NCBI GenBank assembly: GCA_937974245.1
Contig: CALJKV010000087.1
Span: forward strand, 62,001-126,000
Reading direction: 5' to 3'
Length of the DNA: 64,000 nt
Source of the DNA: an uncultured Chloroflexota bacterium
Lineage (GTDB): Bacteria; Chloroflexota; Anaerolineae; Aggregatilineales; Phototrophicaceae
Made by a program: the position numbers and the translations under genes. A model generated the notes under the pieces. That model saw only the letters and a list, made by a program, of their open reading frames with translations, was not told the DNA's origin and made no database searches. Shown in pieces: positions 26,985 to 36,024 of the stretch; the first letter of the stretch is position 1; each line of letters begins with the position of its first letter.

Positions 26985-27107
26985 CTTCTCTTACCTTTTT
27001 GCTGCCAATATACCAGACCGGAAACCTTAGCCATTATAGCAGAACATGTTCACATCATATCGCTATATTTTTTACGAGGCAAGACAAAGCATCAAAACCA
27101 CACAGCA

Positions 27108-27116
27108 TGGTATAAT
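27108..27116 (+). promoter_or_regulatory. Extended -10 promoter
   Basis: TGG followed by TATAAT (27111-27116) lies 30 bases before the TTG start at 27147. No -35 box is evident. Confidence 0.55.
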
Positions 27117-27146
27117 TCACAAACTATATCAGGGAGAAATTAGGCG

Positions 27147-28121
27147 TTGGTCAACTATGCGGTCGTTTTAACCACCGGCAGCCAATACCATCAGAGCCGT
27201 TTAACCTATAACCGTCCCCGCGCCATGTTACCCATAATGGGGAAGCCTATGGTTGTGCGGGCGATGGATTTGCTCTATCGGGCCGGTATCCGGCGCTTCA
27301 CTGTCGTGGTAGGTGAAGATGAAGGCGGCGTCGCGGCGTACCTGTCATCCCATTGGATGCCCAATGTCGCGCTGGAATTTGCTATTCAATCCAGCAGCCT
27401 GACCCGAACGTTGGCCGAAATTACCCGCCACGACCGGCAACCCTTTATCATCACAAGCTATAACACTTTCATTCAAGCCAATTATCTCGAACGGCTGCTG
27501 CATCATTACCGTGAAAGAGGAGAGGGATTGGTTCTTAGCGGTGCGAACATGTCGCTCTCAAAATCTGAAGATCACTACTATGCTCAAGTGGACAAGCACA
27601 TCGTTACCCAGATCACGTCCGGCACCAGTGCCCCGCCAGGCGCTTATATCCTGAGCAATCTGGCCGTCTGCGGCAGCCCGTTCACTGATTTTCTCGCAGG
27701 CCTCACACTCAATACCCAAGCCTTTACGAGAAACTGGCTAGACCTGGCAATCCTGTACACTCAGAGGGGCGGCTATTCAACAGTTGCGGACGCTGCCTGG
27801 ATACTCCAGGTCGAAACCGACCTCGACCTACTCACGATCAACCGTCTACTACTGGATGAGGCCGTGGATGCCCATATACTGAGTGAGCTACCCGGTACAG
27901 TACAGATAATTCCGCCTGTTCGGATTGATCCACAGGTCAGCATCGGTCAGGGCGCGGTTATAGGCCCGCACACCTATCTCGAATCAGGTTGCAGTGTCGG
28001 CCAGGGCGCAGTAGTCCGTCGAGCAGTTGTATTGCAAAGCGCAGTGATACCAGCAAAAGAAATGATTTCTGACATGATCGTTTCCTCAAAAATGCGAATC
28101 ACGGCAGCTTCGCCAACTTAA
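27147..28121 (+). CDS. Nucleotidyltransferase-like protein with degenerate signature and hexapeptide tail
   Basis: The start is TTG at 27147 behind AGGGAG. The fold is that of sugar-phosphate nucleotidyltransferases (AVVLTTG..., MLPIMGKPMVVRAMDLLYRAGI), with left-handed beta-helix repeats near the C-terminus (about 268-305: VSIGQGAVIGPHTYLESGCSVGQGAVV). The family signature GxGTR is replaced by TGSQYHQSR, and the PKPML substrate-binding motif reads PRAML. Residues needed for nucleotide transfer therefore appear to be missing. It may be a regulator or scaffold rather than an enzyme. The next gene, on the same strand, follows after 79 bases with its own TATAAT. Confidence 0.78.
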   Translation: MVNYAVVLTTGSQYHQSRLTYNRPRAMLPIMGKPMVVRAMDLLYRAGIRRFTVVVGEDEGGVAAYLSSHWMPNVALEFAIQSSSLTRTLAEITRHDRQPFIITSYNTFIQANYLERLLHHYRERGEGLVLSGANMSLSKSEDHYYAQVDKHIVTQITSGTSAPPGAYILSNLAVCGSPFTDFLAGLTLNTQAFTRNWLDLAILYTQRGGYSTVADAAWILQVETDLDLLTINRLLLDEAVDAHILSELPGTVQIIPPVRIDPQVSIGQGAVIGPHTYLESGCSVGQGAVVRRAVVLQSAVIPAKEMISDMIVSSKMRITAASPT

Positions 28122-28200
28122 CACTCGCTATGCCCTTTTGCCCACCTGTATAATATGCTTGGTCTCTGCCTGAAAACGAGCCAGTGGTGAGGTTTGCGGT

Positions 28201-29562
28201 TTGTCTCAGCCGTACAAGAAGTGTCCAATCTGTGAAACGCCTAACCACCGCAGTGCAACGCTTTGTCGCACCTGCGGTTCTTCATTGGCGGGTGTCGAAC
28301 TAATTGCTTCAGAGAACCTGACTGAGCAAGCCGCCGCAGGCTATGTTCACCAATATGGCGAAACCGACCTGCTGGAAGGCGGCCTTACCTGGAAAGGCGG
28401 TACATATTTTCTGGGGGGGATCCTCGTGTTGGCATTGGTAATTTGCGTTGCCACACTCATCATCGTCACGTTGCCACTCCTCAACCAGATCGCGCCTCTG
28501 GCGGTTACGTCGCAGCCCTCACTCATTCCGCAGGTAAATCCCGCCAATAGCGGCGGCGCATTCGTCACGCAGTCTCCCTTCCCAACCATGTTCCTGGCAA
28601 CTGTGACACCCGCGCCGCCGACCCGCACGCCCATGCCCACGCCCACCGCAACCGAAACACCATCACCCTGTATGCAGCAGGTGCTGCCTAATGACGACTT
28701 AATCGCCGTTGTATATCGCTGCGGGCATCGAAGCCTGGATGTAATCGAACTGGTACTGGAAATAAACAACTTGGCCGATGCATCTCGTATCCAGCAGGGA
28801 CAGATTCTCGAAATTCCCTGGCCGACGCCGACGCTGGATCCCAACGCTATCCCAACGGAAGCGGCAACACAAGGCGCTGGAATCCCTAGTATCGCTTCTG
28901 CAAGAAACGCGGCAGATGTAAATGTCAGCACACCGTTGCGCGGCCTAGGCCTGGCGCCCACCGAAACGCTGCCACCGGGTGTGGCCTGGCACCAAGTACA
29001 AAAAGATGAAAATATCATCATTGTTGCCTATAATTATGGTGCAAATGTCAAAATCTTATCCGATCTGAATCCTGAAATCACGTTTTCGCAGTGCGATTTT
29101 GGCCTAGACACCGGGGGGCCGAACTGCATCGTACTGTTATACGAGGGACAGCTTGTGCGCGTCCCCGCGCCGACACCAACACCCACACTATCCCCTACTC
29201 CGTCCGGTAGCGAAACGCCAACACCTACCGCAACACCCACCTTTAACGCGCCCAGTGCGCTCAGTCCCGATAACCGTGCTTTCTTCGAAAATGATGAGTT
29301 TGTTACATTGCGCTGGGTAGCATCCGGTACATTGGGCCCGACGCAAAGTTACGCGATAGATGTGGAAGACACCACAACCGGAACACCATATACCGCCACA
29401 ACCCAGGGGTTATTCTTCATCCTGCCGGAAGATTGGCAGGGAACAGATGGTCAGCGCCATGAATATTCATGGACGGTGAGCGTCATTGACAACGACACCC
29501 CTGAAAGCCCATACTTTACTACTCAACCCCGAACCTTTGTCTGGAAAGGGCGTGGAGGCTAA
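28201..29562 (+). CDS. Zinc-ribbon, membrane-anchored LysM protein
   Basis: It starts at TTG 28201 with GGTGAGG 8-14 bases before. An N-terminal zinc ribbon (Cys8, 11, 22, 25) lies in the cytoplasm, a single membrane helix follows (about 75-97), and the rest is outside. There are two LysM-like repeats (about 165-202 and 262-318), Pro/Thr linkers with repeated PTPT units, and a C-terminal beta-sandwich (about 345-450). A cytoplasmic zinc ribbon joined to an external wall-binding part suggests a sensor or anchor. Its C-terminal half is clearly related to the next gene. TATAAT at 28149-28154 is a likely promoter. Confidence 0.78.
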   Translation: MSQPYKKCPICETPNHRSATLCRTCGSSLAGVELIASENLTEQAAAGYVHQYGETDLLEGGLTWKGGTYFLGGILVLALVICVATLIIVTLPLLNQIAPLAVTSQPSLIPQVNPANSGGAFVTQSPFPTMFLATVTPAPPTRTPMPTPTATETPSPCMQQVLPNDDLIAVVYRCGHRSLDVIELVLEINNLADASRIQQGQILEIPWPTPTLDPNAIPTEAATQGAGIPSIASARNAADVNVSTPLRGLGLAPTETLPPGVAWHQVQKDENIIIVAYNYGANVKILSDLNPEITFSQCDFGLDTGGPNCIVLLYEGQLVRVPAPTPTPTLSPTPSGSETPTPTATPTFNAPSALSPDNRAFFENDEFVTLRWVASGTLGPTQSYAIDVEDTTTGTPYTATTQGLFFILPEDWQGTDGQRHEYSWTVSVIDNDTPESPYFTTQPRTFVWKGRGG

Positions 29563-29566
29563 CTTT

Positions 29567-30682
29567 ATGTGTATAACTCCGCAGCAAGTGTTTGCCAGCA
29601 GCAGTTCGATGAGACTGCCGGTAATATTATTCCTGGTCAGTGTCATGGCGTTAACTGGCTGTAACCTGAATCTCAATCCTGGTGGCGCTACCCCAACGGT
29701 GCAGGCCATCATTGCCAGCAATACACCTGAGCCAACCCTGACGTTACCTGCCAGCGCAACCCTGCCAGCACAACCGCAAATCGCTTCCGCCACACCTAGC
29801 CCTTCCCCACTACCACCATCCGAAACCCCAACTCCCAGCGATACACCAGGACCGTACGAACACATCATGGCGCAAAATGAAACACTCGGATACATCGTTC
29901 AGTTATATGGGTATACCGATCTCAGCATCGGCACCGGCAGCATCATTGACCAGGTTGTTGCCCTCAACGAGAACATCCCTAACGCCGACATCCTGCCGGG
30001 GGCCGGGTCACTCATTCTCATCCCGCGACAAACGGCAACCCCTACCCCCGCCAATGTGGAAACCGCAGTTAGTGGAGCAGGCCCCGTAGTCACGTTGCCC
30101 GCCAATATTATCCAGTACATTGTGCAGGATGGTGATAACTTACTCAAGATTATCGAGGACTATAAAATCACGCTGGAAATCATCTCGCAGATGAACCCTG
30201 ATTTGAATATCTTCGGCTGCGACCTCTCCAACCCCAGCGGCGGCCCGAACTGCATTGTCCCGCTGAGCGTCGGCCAGACCATTAATGTACCCGCGCCAAC
30301 ACCGACGCCAACCCTCTCACCCACGCCATCTGGCAGTGAAACGCCAACAATGACGCCAACTTTCTCGCCACCAATCGCCGTATTCCCACCCGAAGGTGCA
30401 ATTGCCCCGCCCGGAGTATTCCGCTTGCAGTGGGTGAGCGCCGGTATCCTGGGGGATAACGAGGTTTATCTGGTACAGATTGCCGATCAGACGAATGCCG
30501 CCAGCTTTGCCGGGGTGACGAAAGAAACATCCCTACAAATCCCCGATTCGCTGATCCCAACCGATGGACAGGCTCACACCATCAACTGGACAGTAGCCGT
30601 TGCCCGGCCTAACCAATCAGGTGTATACAGCATTATCAGCGGCCCACCACCTACCCATAGCTTCACCTGGCAAAGTCGTTAG
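29567..30682 (+). CDS. LysM lipoprotein, paralogue of the preceding gene
   Basis: The longer frame starts at 29486 inside the previous gene, but GTGGAGG eight bases before ATG 29567 marks the real start. The signal region ends in a lipobox (ALTGC), so the protein should be lipidated. Two LysM-like repeats (about 105-160 and 180-240) and a C-terminal beta sandwich follow. The stretch GGPNCIV...VPAPTPTPTLSPTPSGSETPT is nearly identical to its neighbour, showing a tandem duplication. It starts 4 bases after the previous stop. Its TAG interlocks with the TAA of mutL on the other strand. Confidence 0.78.
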   Translation: MCITPQQVFASSSSMRLPVILFLVSVMALTGCNLNLNPGGATPTVQAIIASNTPEPTLTLPASATLPAQPQIASATPSPSPLPPSETPTPSDTPGPYEHIMAQNETLGYIVQLYGYTDLSIGTGSIIDQVVALNENIPNADILPGAGSLILIPRQTATPTPANVETAVSGAGPVVTLPANIIQYIVQDGDNLLKIIEDYKITLEIISQMNPDLNIFGCDLSNPSGGPNCIVPLSVGQTINVPAPTPTPTLSPTPSGSETPTMTPTFSPPIAVFPPEGAIAPPGVFRLQWVSAGILGDNEVYLVQIADQTNAASFAGVTKETSLQIPDSLIPTDGQAHTINWTVAVARPNQSGVYSIISGPPPTHSFTWQSR

Positions 30683-32511
30683 TGGCCCAGCCGCCCAAAC
30701 TCACGCGCTAACTGGTCGCTCGTCATGTGTAACATCGTCGGGCGGCCATGCGGGCAGGTATGCGGAGATTGGCAACGCTCTAGCTGGCGGATCAACCCTT
30801 GCATTTCCGTCAAACTGAGAATTTGCCCGGCTTTGACGGCGGCCTGCTTGCATACGCGGATAATGATCTTCTCCTCGATAGACGCCTGTCCCGGCTTATG
30901 ACCCTGCTCCAGGTCTTCTAAGATACCCAGGAAAACTTCCGCCGGAGCATAGTCGGCCAGCATCGCGGGGACGCTACGAATTACAAATGTGTTACTACCA
31001 AACGGCTCAACCTCAAAACCCACTGCCTGCAGCGCGTCCACATTCGCCTCTACGAGCCGACTTTCACCTGGGGCAAGGTCAATTGTCTGCGATTCGAGTG
31101 CGTACTGCCGGGGCTGCTCATGGCGGGCATGTTCTTCCATAAACTGCTCATACAGAATGCGCTCGTGGGCAGCGTGCTGGTCTACCAGATACAACCCCGC
31201 CGGACCTTCCGCCACAATGTAGGTTGCCCCAACCTGTCCAATCACCCGTAAAATCGGCAGAGTGCGCGGCTTCGCGGGGGTACCCATACCCTTCGGAATT
31301 GCGGTAGGGTCATCCTCATCATCGCCATCGTCGTCCATCTGGCGTCCAGGTAGCTGACGAGGATGCTGCCCCACATCTTCCAAAGCTAAATCCATGTCAA
31401 GCTGTGTCCGGCCCTGGATTCCGGCGGGTGACCAGCTTTCGCCGCCCATCTGCGCTTCGTTCCGATTCTGGAGAATATAGCGACCACCTCGCAAAGTCGG
31501 CGTTTGCGCTAGCATGACTACTGCCTGCCGTACCGCACGCTGTACAGCAGAAAACACTGCGCCAGGGTCTTTGAAACGCACTTCAGCTTTTGTTGGATGC
31601 ACGTTGACATCCACATCTTCCGGCGCGAGTTCGACCAGCAGTACGGCTACCGGATGCCGCCCGGTCATCAGTAGCGTGTGATAGGCCTGGGTAACAGCAT
31701 ACGTCAGGCTGGTATCCTGAATCGAGCGTCCATTAACAAAAAGCGTGATATGGGTGCGATCCGCCCGGTTCAGATTAGGGGCCGACGTGTAGCCAGTCAC
31801 CCGTATGGGTATGGCATCTGGCTCAGGCTGTGTTTCCCCATGCACTTCCACCATATCCTTAAAGCTGTCAACACCCAGCGCCGCCACCAACACATCGGCC
31901 AACTGCCCGCTACCACTCGATCGGAACACCTCACGCCCATCCTGCAGCAGCACAAAACGCACCTGCGGATATGCCATTGCATACCGTGTCACAACGGTGA
32001 TAATGTGGCGCTTTTCGGTGGTTTCTTTTTTAAGAAATTTCAGGCGGGCGGGTGTGTTGAAAAACAGATTCTCGACGGTAATCACGGTCCCGGCGGGCGC
32101 ACCCGCCGTGTCACGCTGGACAATTATCCCACCAGTTAGCCGCAACCGTGTGCCAGTCGCATCATCCCGGTGGCGAGTCGTCATCGCGAGTTGGCTGACT
32201 GCCGCGATACTCGCCAACGCCTCACCCCGGAAACCAAGAGTCTGTATTTGCGCCAGATCATCCAGTGTTTGCAGCTTACTGGTCGCGTGACGTTGAAAAG
32301 CAAGGTCAACTTCGTCCGCTGGAATACCGGAGCCATTATCGCTGATACGGATCATCTGCCGACCACTGCCAGAAATCGCGATTTCAATGTGTGTCGCCCC
32401 GGCATCAAGCGCGTTTTCTACAAGTTCCTTAACTGCCGAAGCCGGGCGTTCCACCACCTCCCCGGCAGCAATCTGGGCAACAACCAGGTCAGACAGCACA
32501 TGAATGGACAT
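30679..32511 (-). CDS. mutL: DNA mismatch repair protein MutL, endonuclease type
   Basis: MutL links mismatch recognition by MutS to strand removal. The GHKL ATPase domain is N-terminal (IAAGEVVERPASAVKELVENALDAGA, DNGSGI, GFRGEALASI). The C-terminal domain carries the endonuclease motif DQHAAHERILYE (from Asp444) and the CPHGRP motif near the end, so this is the nicking type found in bacteria without MutH. The ATG at 32511 (MSIHVLSDLVV) matches the usual MutL N-terminus; the upstream ATG at 32553 adds 14 residues that look untranslated and fall in a terminator. No mutS in the window. Confidence 0.95.
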   Translation of the reverse strand: MSIHVLSDLVVAQIAAGEVVERPASAVKELVENALDAGATHIEIAISGSGRQMIRISDNGSGIPADEVDLAFQRHATSKLQTLDDLAQIQTLGFRGEALASIAAVSQLAMTTRHRDDATGTRLRLTGGIIVQRDTAGAPAGTVITVENLFFNTPARLKFLKKETTEKRHIITVVTRYAMAYPQVRFVLLQDGREVFRSSGSGQLADVLVAALGVDSFKDMVEVHGETQPEPDAIPIRVTGYTSAPNLNRADRTHITLFVNGRSIQDTSLTYAVTQAYHTLLMTGRHPVAVLLVELAPEDVDVNVHPTKAEVRFKDPGAVFSAVQRAVRQAVVMLAQTPTLRGGRYILQNRNEAQMGGESWSPAGIQGRTQLDMDLALEDVGQHPRQLPGRQMDDDGDDEDDPTAIPKGMGTPAKPRTLPILRVIGQVGATYIVAEGPAGLYLVDQHAAHERILYEQFMEEHARHEQPRQYALESQTIDLAPGESRLVEANVDALQAVGFEVEPFGSNTFVIRSVPAMLADYAPAEVFLGILEDLEQGHKPGQASIEEKIIIRVCKQAAVKAGQILSLTEMQGLIRQLERCQSPHTCPHGRPTMLHMTSDQLAREFGRLGH

Positions 32512-32533
32512 TGTACACAACCCCAACAAAATA

Positions 32534-32550
32534 ACCCCGTCAAGCGGGGT
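32534..32550 (-). terminator. Terminator downstream of the PAS histidine kinase
   Basis: Read on the minus strand, ACCCCG (32550-32545) and CGGGGT (32539-32534) form a 6-bp stem with a 5-nt loop, followed by TATTTTGTT. It lies between the kinase stop and the mutL start. Confidence 0.65.
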
Positions 32551-32583
32551 CATTATAACCTATTCAGCAAGCGTATATAGAAT

Positions 32584-34101
32584 TTACTCGTGTGAACCGA
32601 TCAGGTTCGCCCCGCTCAAAGGAACACTCATAAAAAAGCAGCTTCCTTTCCCCTCTTCACTTTCCACCCAGGCATTACCACCATGCCGTTGGGCGACACT
32701 ACGCACAATGAACAGTCCCAAGCCACTGCCTTTAATTCGCTTATGCTCCTGGCGGGCCAGACGCACATGGCGCTCAAACAGGCGCTTCTGATTCTCCGAG
32801 CTGATACCCAATCCCGTATCACGAACCGAAACCAATACTAAGTCATCTCTGCGATCCACACCCACCTCAATTATGCCGCCGTTGGGTGTGTATTTGATAG
32901 CATTATCCACCAGGTTCGTGATCGCCCGTTCGAGCATGTTATAGTCCACATTGACAATCGGCACATCATCGCCAGTCTTGATATTGATTGTAAGTTCCTG
33001 TTTTTCCGCCGGGACAAGATGATTATCCACGATACGGTTCACCATTTCAGTCAGATCAACGTGTGAGCGGGACAATTCATAAAAGCCGGTTTCCGGGTCA
33101 TATCGTCCAGCATCCTGGATATTGTCCACCAGCGCGGTCATTTGCGTGATGCCGGCCAGAATCTTGTTCACAAAATGATCTTGCTTTTCGTTGAGTTCAC
33201 CCACCATTTCAAGCATACTGGCAAATCCCTGCATGGATGTCAGCGGTGAGCGTAAATCATGCGACACAATCCGCATAAATTCACTCTGGTTGCGGTTCAA
33301 CCGCTTGAAACGGGTGATATCGCGCAATGCCAGAATCCAACCCTCAATTTCGCCATCCGCATTGCGTACAGTGGTAACACGCGGCGCAAAGGTGCTGCCG
33401 GTTTCATTCGTCCATTCGGTCAGGGTTTGCTGGGCTTCCTCAACCAGGGCTACTAGTTCCGTCGCGCGAATCGCATCCGATAGCGGGTGTCCTCTCATAT
33501 CGGCTAGTGTCACATTGAATGCAGTTTCAGCAGCCGGATTCAGCAGCATAACCCGTTTTTCATCATCCAGCACCAGCAACGGGTCAGGGATACTCATTAG
33601 AAGCGACATACTCAACTGATCGGCATTATCTCGCTGCCCATCCAGAAGCAGATTGGTAGCAACAATCATCAGTCCATCCACAATTGCATTGACCGCCACG
33701 AGATCGCTTTCCGTCAATTCAGGCCGGGATGGAAAAGACAACCAGACCACTCCTTTAGTTTCATCTTCTACCTGAAGCGAGGCAACCAGCCAACCGTTGT
33801 ATTGCACCGTCAGCCCGGTTGGCAAGGGCTGGTTGACATGCGCTCCTGGAGTCAACGCTTGCGCCAGGTCACGCAGTGCGCTGCGCCGCCCAACCCACTC
33901 CTCTCCTTCCCCTACAACAACATGAGTATCGGGGTCATCAAAAAGGCTAAGACACGCCCCAACAGCCCCGGTAAGTGTTTGTGCCAGTTGCAGCAATTGT
34001 GACGCGCTGCTTTCCGGCGTGGAATTTGTCGCCGTAATGTGAAGGACTTCACGTAACAGTCCTGCTAAATCCTGTTTGTGGACCGCAGTTGATTGGGACA
34101 T
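32584..34101 (-). CDS. GAF-PAS sensor histidine kinase
   Basis: A 505-residue soluble kinase. An N-terminal GAF-like region (about 25-155), a PAS domain (about 165-265, SIPDPLLVLDDEKRVMLLNPAAE), HisKA with His281 in RIVSHDLRSPL, and a HATPase_c domain (NLVDNAIKYTP, DTGLGI, GSGLGL) are in order. It probably senses an internal signal; no receiver is encoded next to it. It has its own promoter just behind the his operon and ends at a terminator before mutL. Confidence 0.92.
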   Translation of the reverse strand: MSQSTAVHKQDLAGLLREVLHITATNSTPESSASQLLQLAQTLTGAVGACLSLFDDPDTHVVVGEGEEWVGRRSALRDLAQALTPGAHVNQPLPTGLTVQYNGWLVASLQVEDETKGVVWLSFPSRPELTESDLVAVNAIVDGLMIVATNLLLDGQRDNADQLSMSLLMSIPDPLLVLDDEKRVMLLNPAAETAFNVTLADMRGHPLSDAIRATELVALVEEAQQTLTEWTNETGSTFAPRVTTVRNADGEIEGWILALRDITRFKRLNRNQSEFMRIVSHDLRSPLTSMQGFASMLEMVGELNEKQDHFVNKILAGITQMTALVDNIQDAGRYDPETGFYELSRSHVDLTEMVNRIVDNHLVPAEKQELTINIKTGDDVPIVNVDYNMLERAITNLVDNAIKYTPNGGIIEVGVDRRDDLVLVSVRDTGLGISSENQKRLFERHVRLARQEHKRIKGSGLGLFIVRSVAQRHGGNAWVESEEGKGSCFFMSVPLSGANLIGSHE

Positions 34102-34145
34102 TCATGCCTCACACGGATAGATCGTGCGTTAATACGTTTGAGTAG

Positions 34146-34174
34146 ATTATATAGAGAGTATACTATACGGGCAA
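34146..34174 (-). promoter_or_regulatory. Promoter of the PAS histidine kinase
   Basis: On the minus strand TTGCCC (34174-34169) and TATAAT (34151-34146) are 17 bases apart and lie 45 bases before the start at 34101. The kinase can therefore be expressed independently of the his genes upstream. Confidence 0.7.
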
Positions 34175-34212
34175 GTTTGCACAGTTTAGATTCTATACCA
34201 CTATCCGCAGGC

Positions 34213-34530
34213 CTATTCAGCCAACCTGCGGTAAAAACAGGAAATGTTCCCAGTGTGACAGGCCGGCCCCTTAGGATTGACCTCCACAAGCAAAGTATCT
34301 CCATCGCAATCCACGTAAATCGCCTGCACGCGCTGTGTGTTGCCAGAAGTCGCCCCTTTGTGCCATAGTTCACCCCGACTGCGGCTCCAGAACACGGTTT
34401 CCCCTATTGCTAAGGTCTGTTCCAACGATTCTCGGTTCATGTATGCCACCATCAAGACTCGCAGTGTCTGCGCATCCTGCACCACCGTCGGCACTAGCCC
34501 CTGAGTATCCCACTTGATTTGCTCGAACAT
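34213..34530 (-). CDS. hisI: Phosphoribosyl-AMP cyclohydrolase
   Basis: HisI opens the adenine ring of phosphoribosyl-AMP in histidine synthesis. The metal-binding motif DCDGDTLLVEV, the Cys of ACHTG, and WSRSRGELWHKGATSGN are all present. It is a stand-alone HisI with no HisE domain. The start at 34530 overlaps the hisF stop as TGATG and has GGGAG eight bases upstream; an in-frame ATG at 34545 is less likely. It is the last gene of hisHAFI. Confidence 0.94.
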   Translation of the reverse strand: MFEQIKWDTQGLVPTVVQDAQTLRVLMVAYMNRESLEQTLAIGETVFWSRSRGELWHKGATSGNTQRVQAIYVDCDGDTLLVEVNPKGPACHTGNISCFYRRLAE

Positions 34531-35303
34531 CACAGGTTCTCCCATCCCGAAAGTCTTACCGGGACACCTTTTTCTGCCAGATACGCCTTCAAGTCACTAA
34601 TCCGCAGCTCGTTATAGTGAAACAAGCTGGCCGCCAGAGCCGCATCGGCTTTGCCCCCAGTAAGTGCCTCGTAAAAGTGTGGTTTCACCCCTGCCCCGCC
34701 AGAAGCTATCACCGGAATAGAAACGGCTCCAGCCACCGCTTGCGTAAGTTCGATATCATAACCGGCTCGTGTACCGTCTCGATCCATACTAGTCAACAGA
34801 ATCTCGCCCGCGCCACGTTGTTCGACTTCCTGCGCCCAGGCTACCGCCTCCTTATCCGTCGGAACACGCCCGCCATTGATATGCACCACCCATTTCCCAT
34901 TCACGCGTCGGGGATCAATCGCAACGACAATACACTGGCTGCCAAAAGCCCATGCGCCTTGATTAAGTAAATTCGGGTTTTTCACCGCCGCGCTATTAAT
35001 CGAAACTTTATCCGCCCCTGCCAGCAACGTCGCCCGAATATCCTCAATCGTGCGAATGCCGCCGCCCACACAAAATGGGATGAAGATACTATCTGCGACA
35101 CGCCGCACAATATCCAGCATGGTGTTTCGATTTTCATGCGAGGCCGTAATATCCAGCAACACTAATTCATCCGCCCCTTCACGATCATAGACAGCGGCCT
35201 GCTCTACCGGGTCCCCGGCGTCGCGCAGGTTGACGAAATTTACACCCTTCACCACCCGTCCATCCATAACATCCAGACAGGGAATAATCCGTTTAGTTAG
35301 CAT
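34530..35303 (-). CDS. hisF: Imidazole glycerol phosphate synthase cyclase subunit HisF
   Basis: A (beta/alpha)8 barrel with the catalytic aspartates Asp11 (RIIPCLDV) and Asp130 (VVAIDPRR). With HisH it makes imidazole glycerol phosphate and AICAR. The ATG at 35303 (MLTKRIIPCLDV) gives the standard N-terminus and has AGGGGGTG close upstream; a longer form from 35321 adds six residues. It overlaps hisA by 11 bases. Confidence 0.96.
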   Translation of the reverse strand: MLTKRIIPCLDVMDGRVVKGVNFVNLRDAGDPVEQAAVYDREGADELVLLDITASHENRNTMLDIVRRVADSIFIPFCVGGGIRTIEDIRATLLAGADKVSINSAAVKNPNLLNQGAWAFGSQCIVVAIDPRRVNGKWVVHINGGRVPTDKEAVAWAQEVEQRGAGEILLTSMDRDGTRAGYDIELTQAVAGAVSIPVIASGGAGVKPHFYEALTGGKADAALAASLFHYNELRISDLKAYLAEKGVPVRLSGWENL

Positions 35304-36024
35304 CTTCACCCCCTGCAGCAACCAGCGCCCCCGGCAATGTCAATCTTTTCTCATATAAGGCCATACCGACCACTGCCCCAGCAACCACCCGGCTCGCCGC
35401 TAACTGGCGGATGTCCTCCAGGGAACTCACACCACCAGAGGCAATAACCTGCAAGCCGGTTTCCTGTGCCAGTGCAATAGTCGCCGCAACATTCACCCCT
35501 TGCAAGCCGCCATCCCGACTGACATCGGTATATAAGGCGTGCCGCACGCCCCGCCGCGCCATATCCTGCCCAACCAGTGCCGGAGTCAGATCCTCGACTT
35601 GCTGCCATCCGTGCGTGGTGATTTTGCCATCGCGTGTATCCAGCGCCACGCATACTCGGTCATCACCCCAGCGGGAAACGGCCTCGGCCACCACATCTGG
35701 CTGTCGAATAGCGACCGTCCCCAGGACGACCCGCGTCGCGCCCTGCTCAATCGCCTGTTCAATTTCCGTCAGACCACGCAGACCGCCCCCAAACTGAACG
35801 TTCACACCCAGTCGCGCCACACTTTCCAGGATACGTCCGTTATCGTTAGCCGCAGCAAATGCGCCATCAAGGTTAACCATATGAATCCAGGCTGCCCCTT
35901 GATCAATCCAACCCTGTGCCGTCCCCACCGGGTCACCACTGAAGACTGTCTCTCGCCCAGGATCACCTTCTTTCAACCGCACCACCCTTCCGCCGCGTAG
36001 ATCAATTGCCGGGTAAATAATCAC
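35293..36024 (-). CDS. hisA: Phosphoribosylformimino-5-aminoimidazole carboxamide ribotide isomerase
   Basis: HisA is the ProFAR isomerase preceding the HisHF step. A half-barrel duplicated fold with catalytic Asp8 (YPAIDLRGG) and Asp129 (VALDTRDG) and phosphate-binding Gly motifs (QFGGGLR, IASGGVSS). At 243 residues it is full length. Its ATG overlaps the hisH TGA by four bases. Confidence 0.96.
   Translation of the reverse strand: MIIYPAIDLRGGRVVRLKEGDPGRETVFSGDPVGTAQGWIDQGAAWIHMVNLDGAFAAANDNGRILESVARLGVNVQFGGGLRGLTEIEQAIEQGATRVVLGTVAIRQPDVVAEAVSRWGDDRVCVALDTRDGKITTHGWQQVEDLTPALVGQDMARRGVRHALYTDVSRDGGLQGVNVAATIALAQETGLQVIASGGVSSLEDIRQLAASRVVAGAVVGMALYEKRLTLPGALVAAGGEDAN

Noticed and set aside
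34205..34231. 7-bp hairpin at the end of hisI as a terminator
   Set aside because: CCGCAGG/CCTGCGG pairs well but no T run follows on the minus strand, so a terminator call is not supported.
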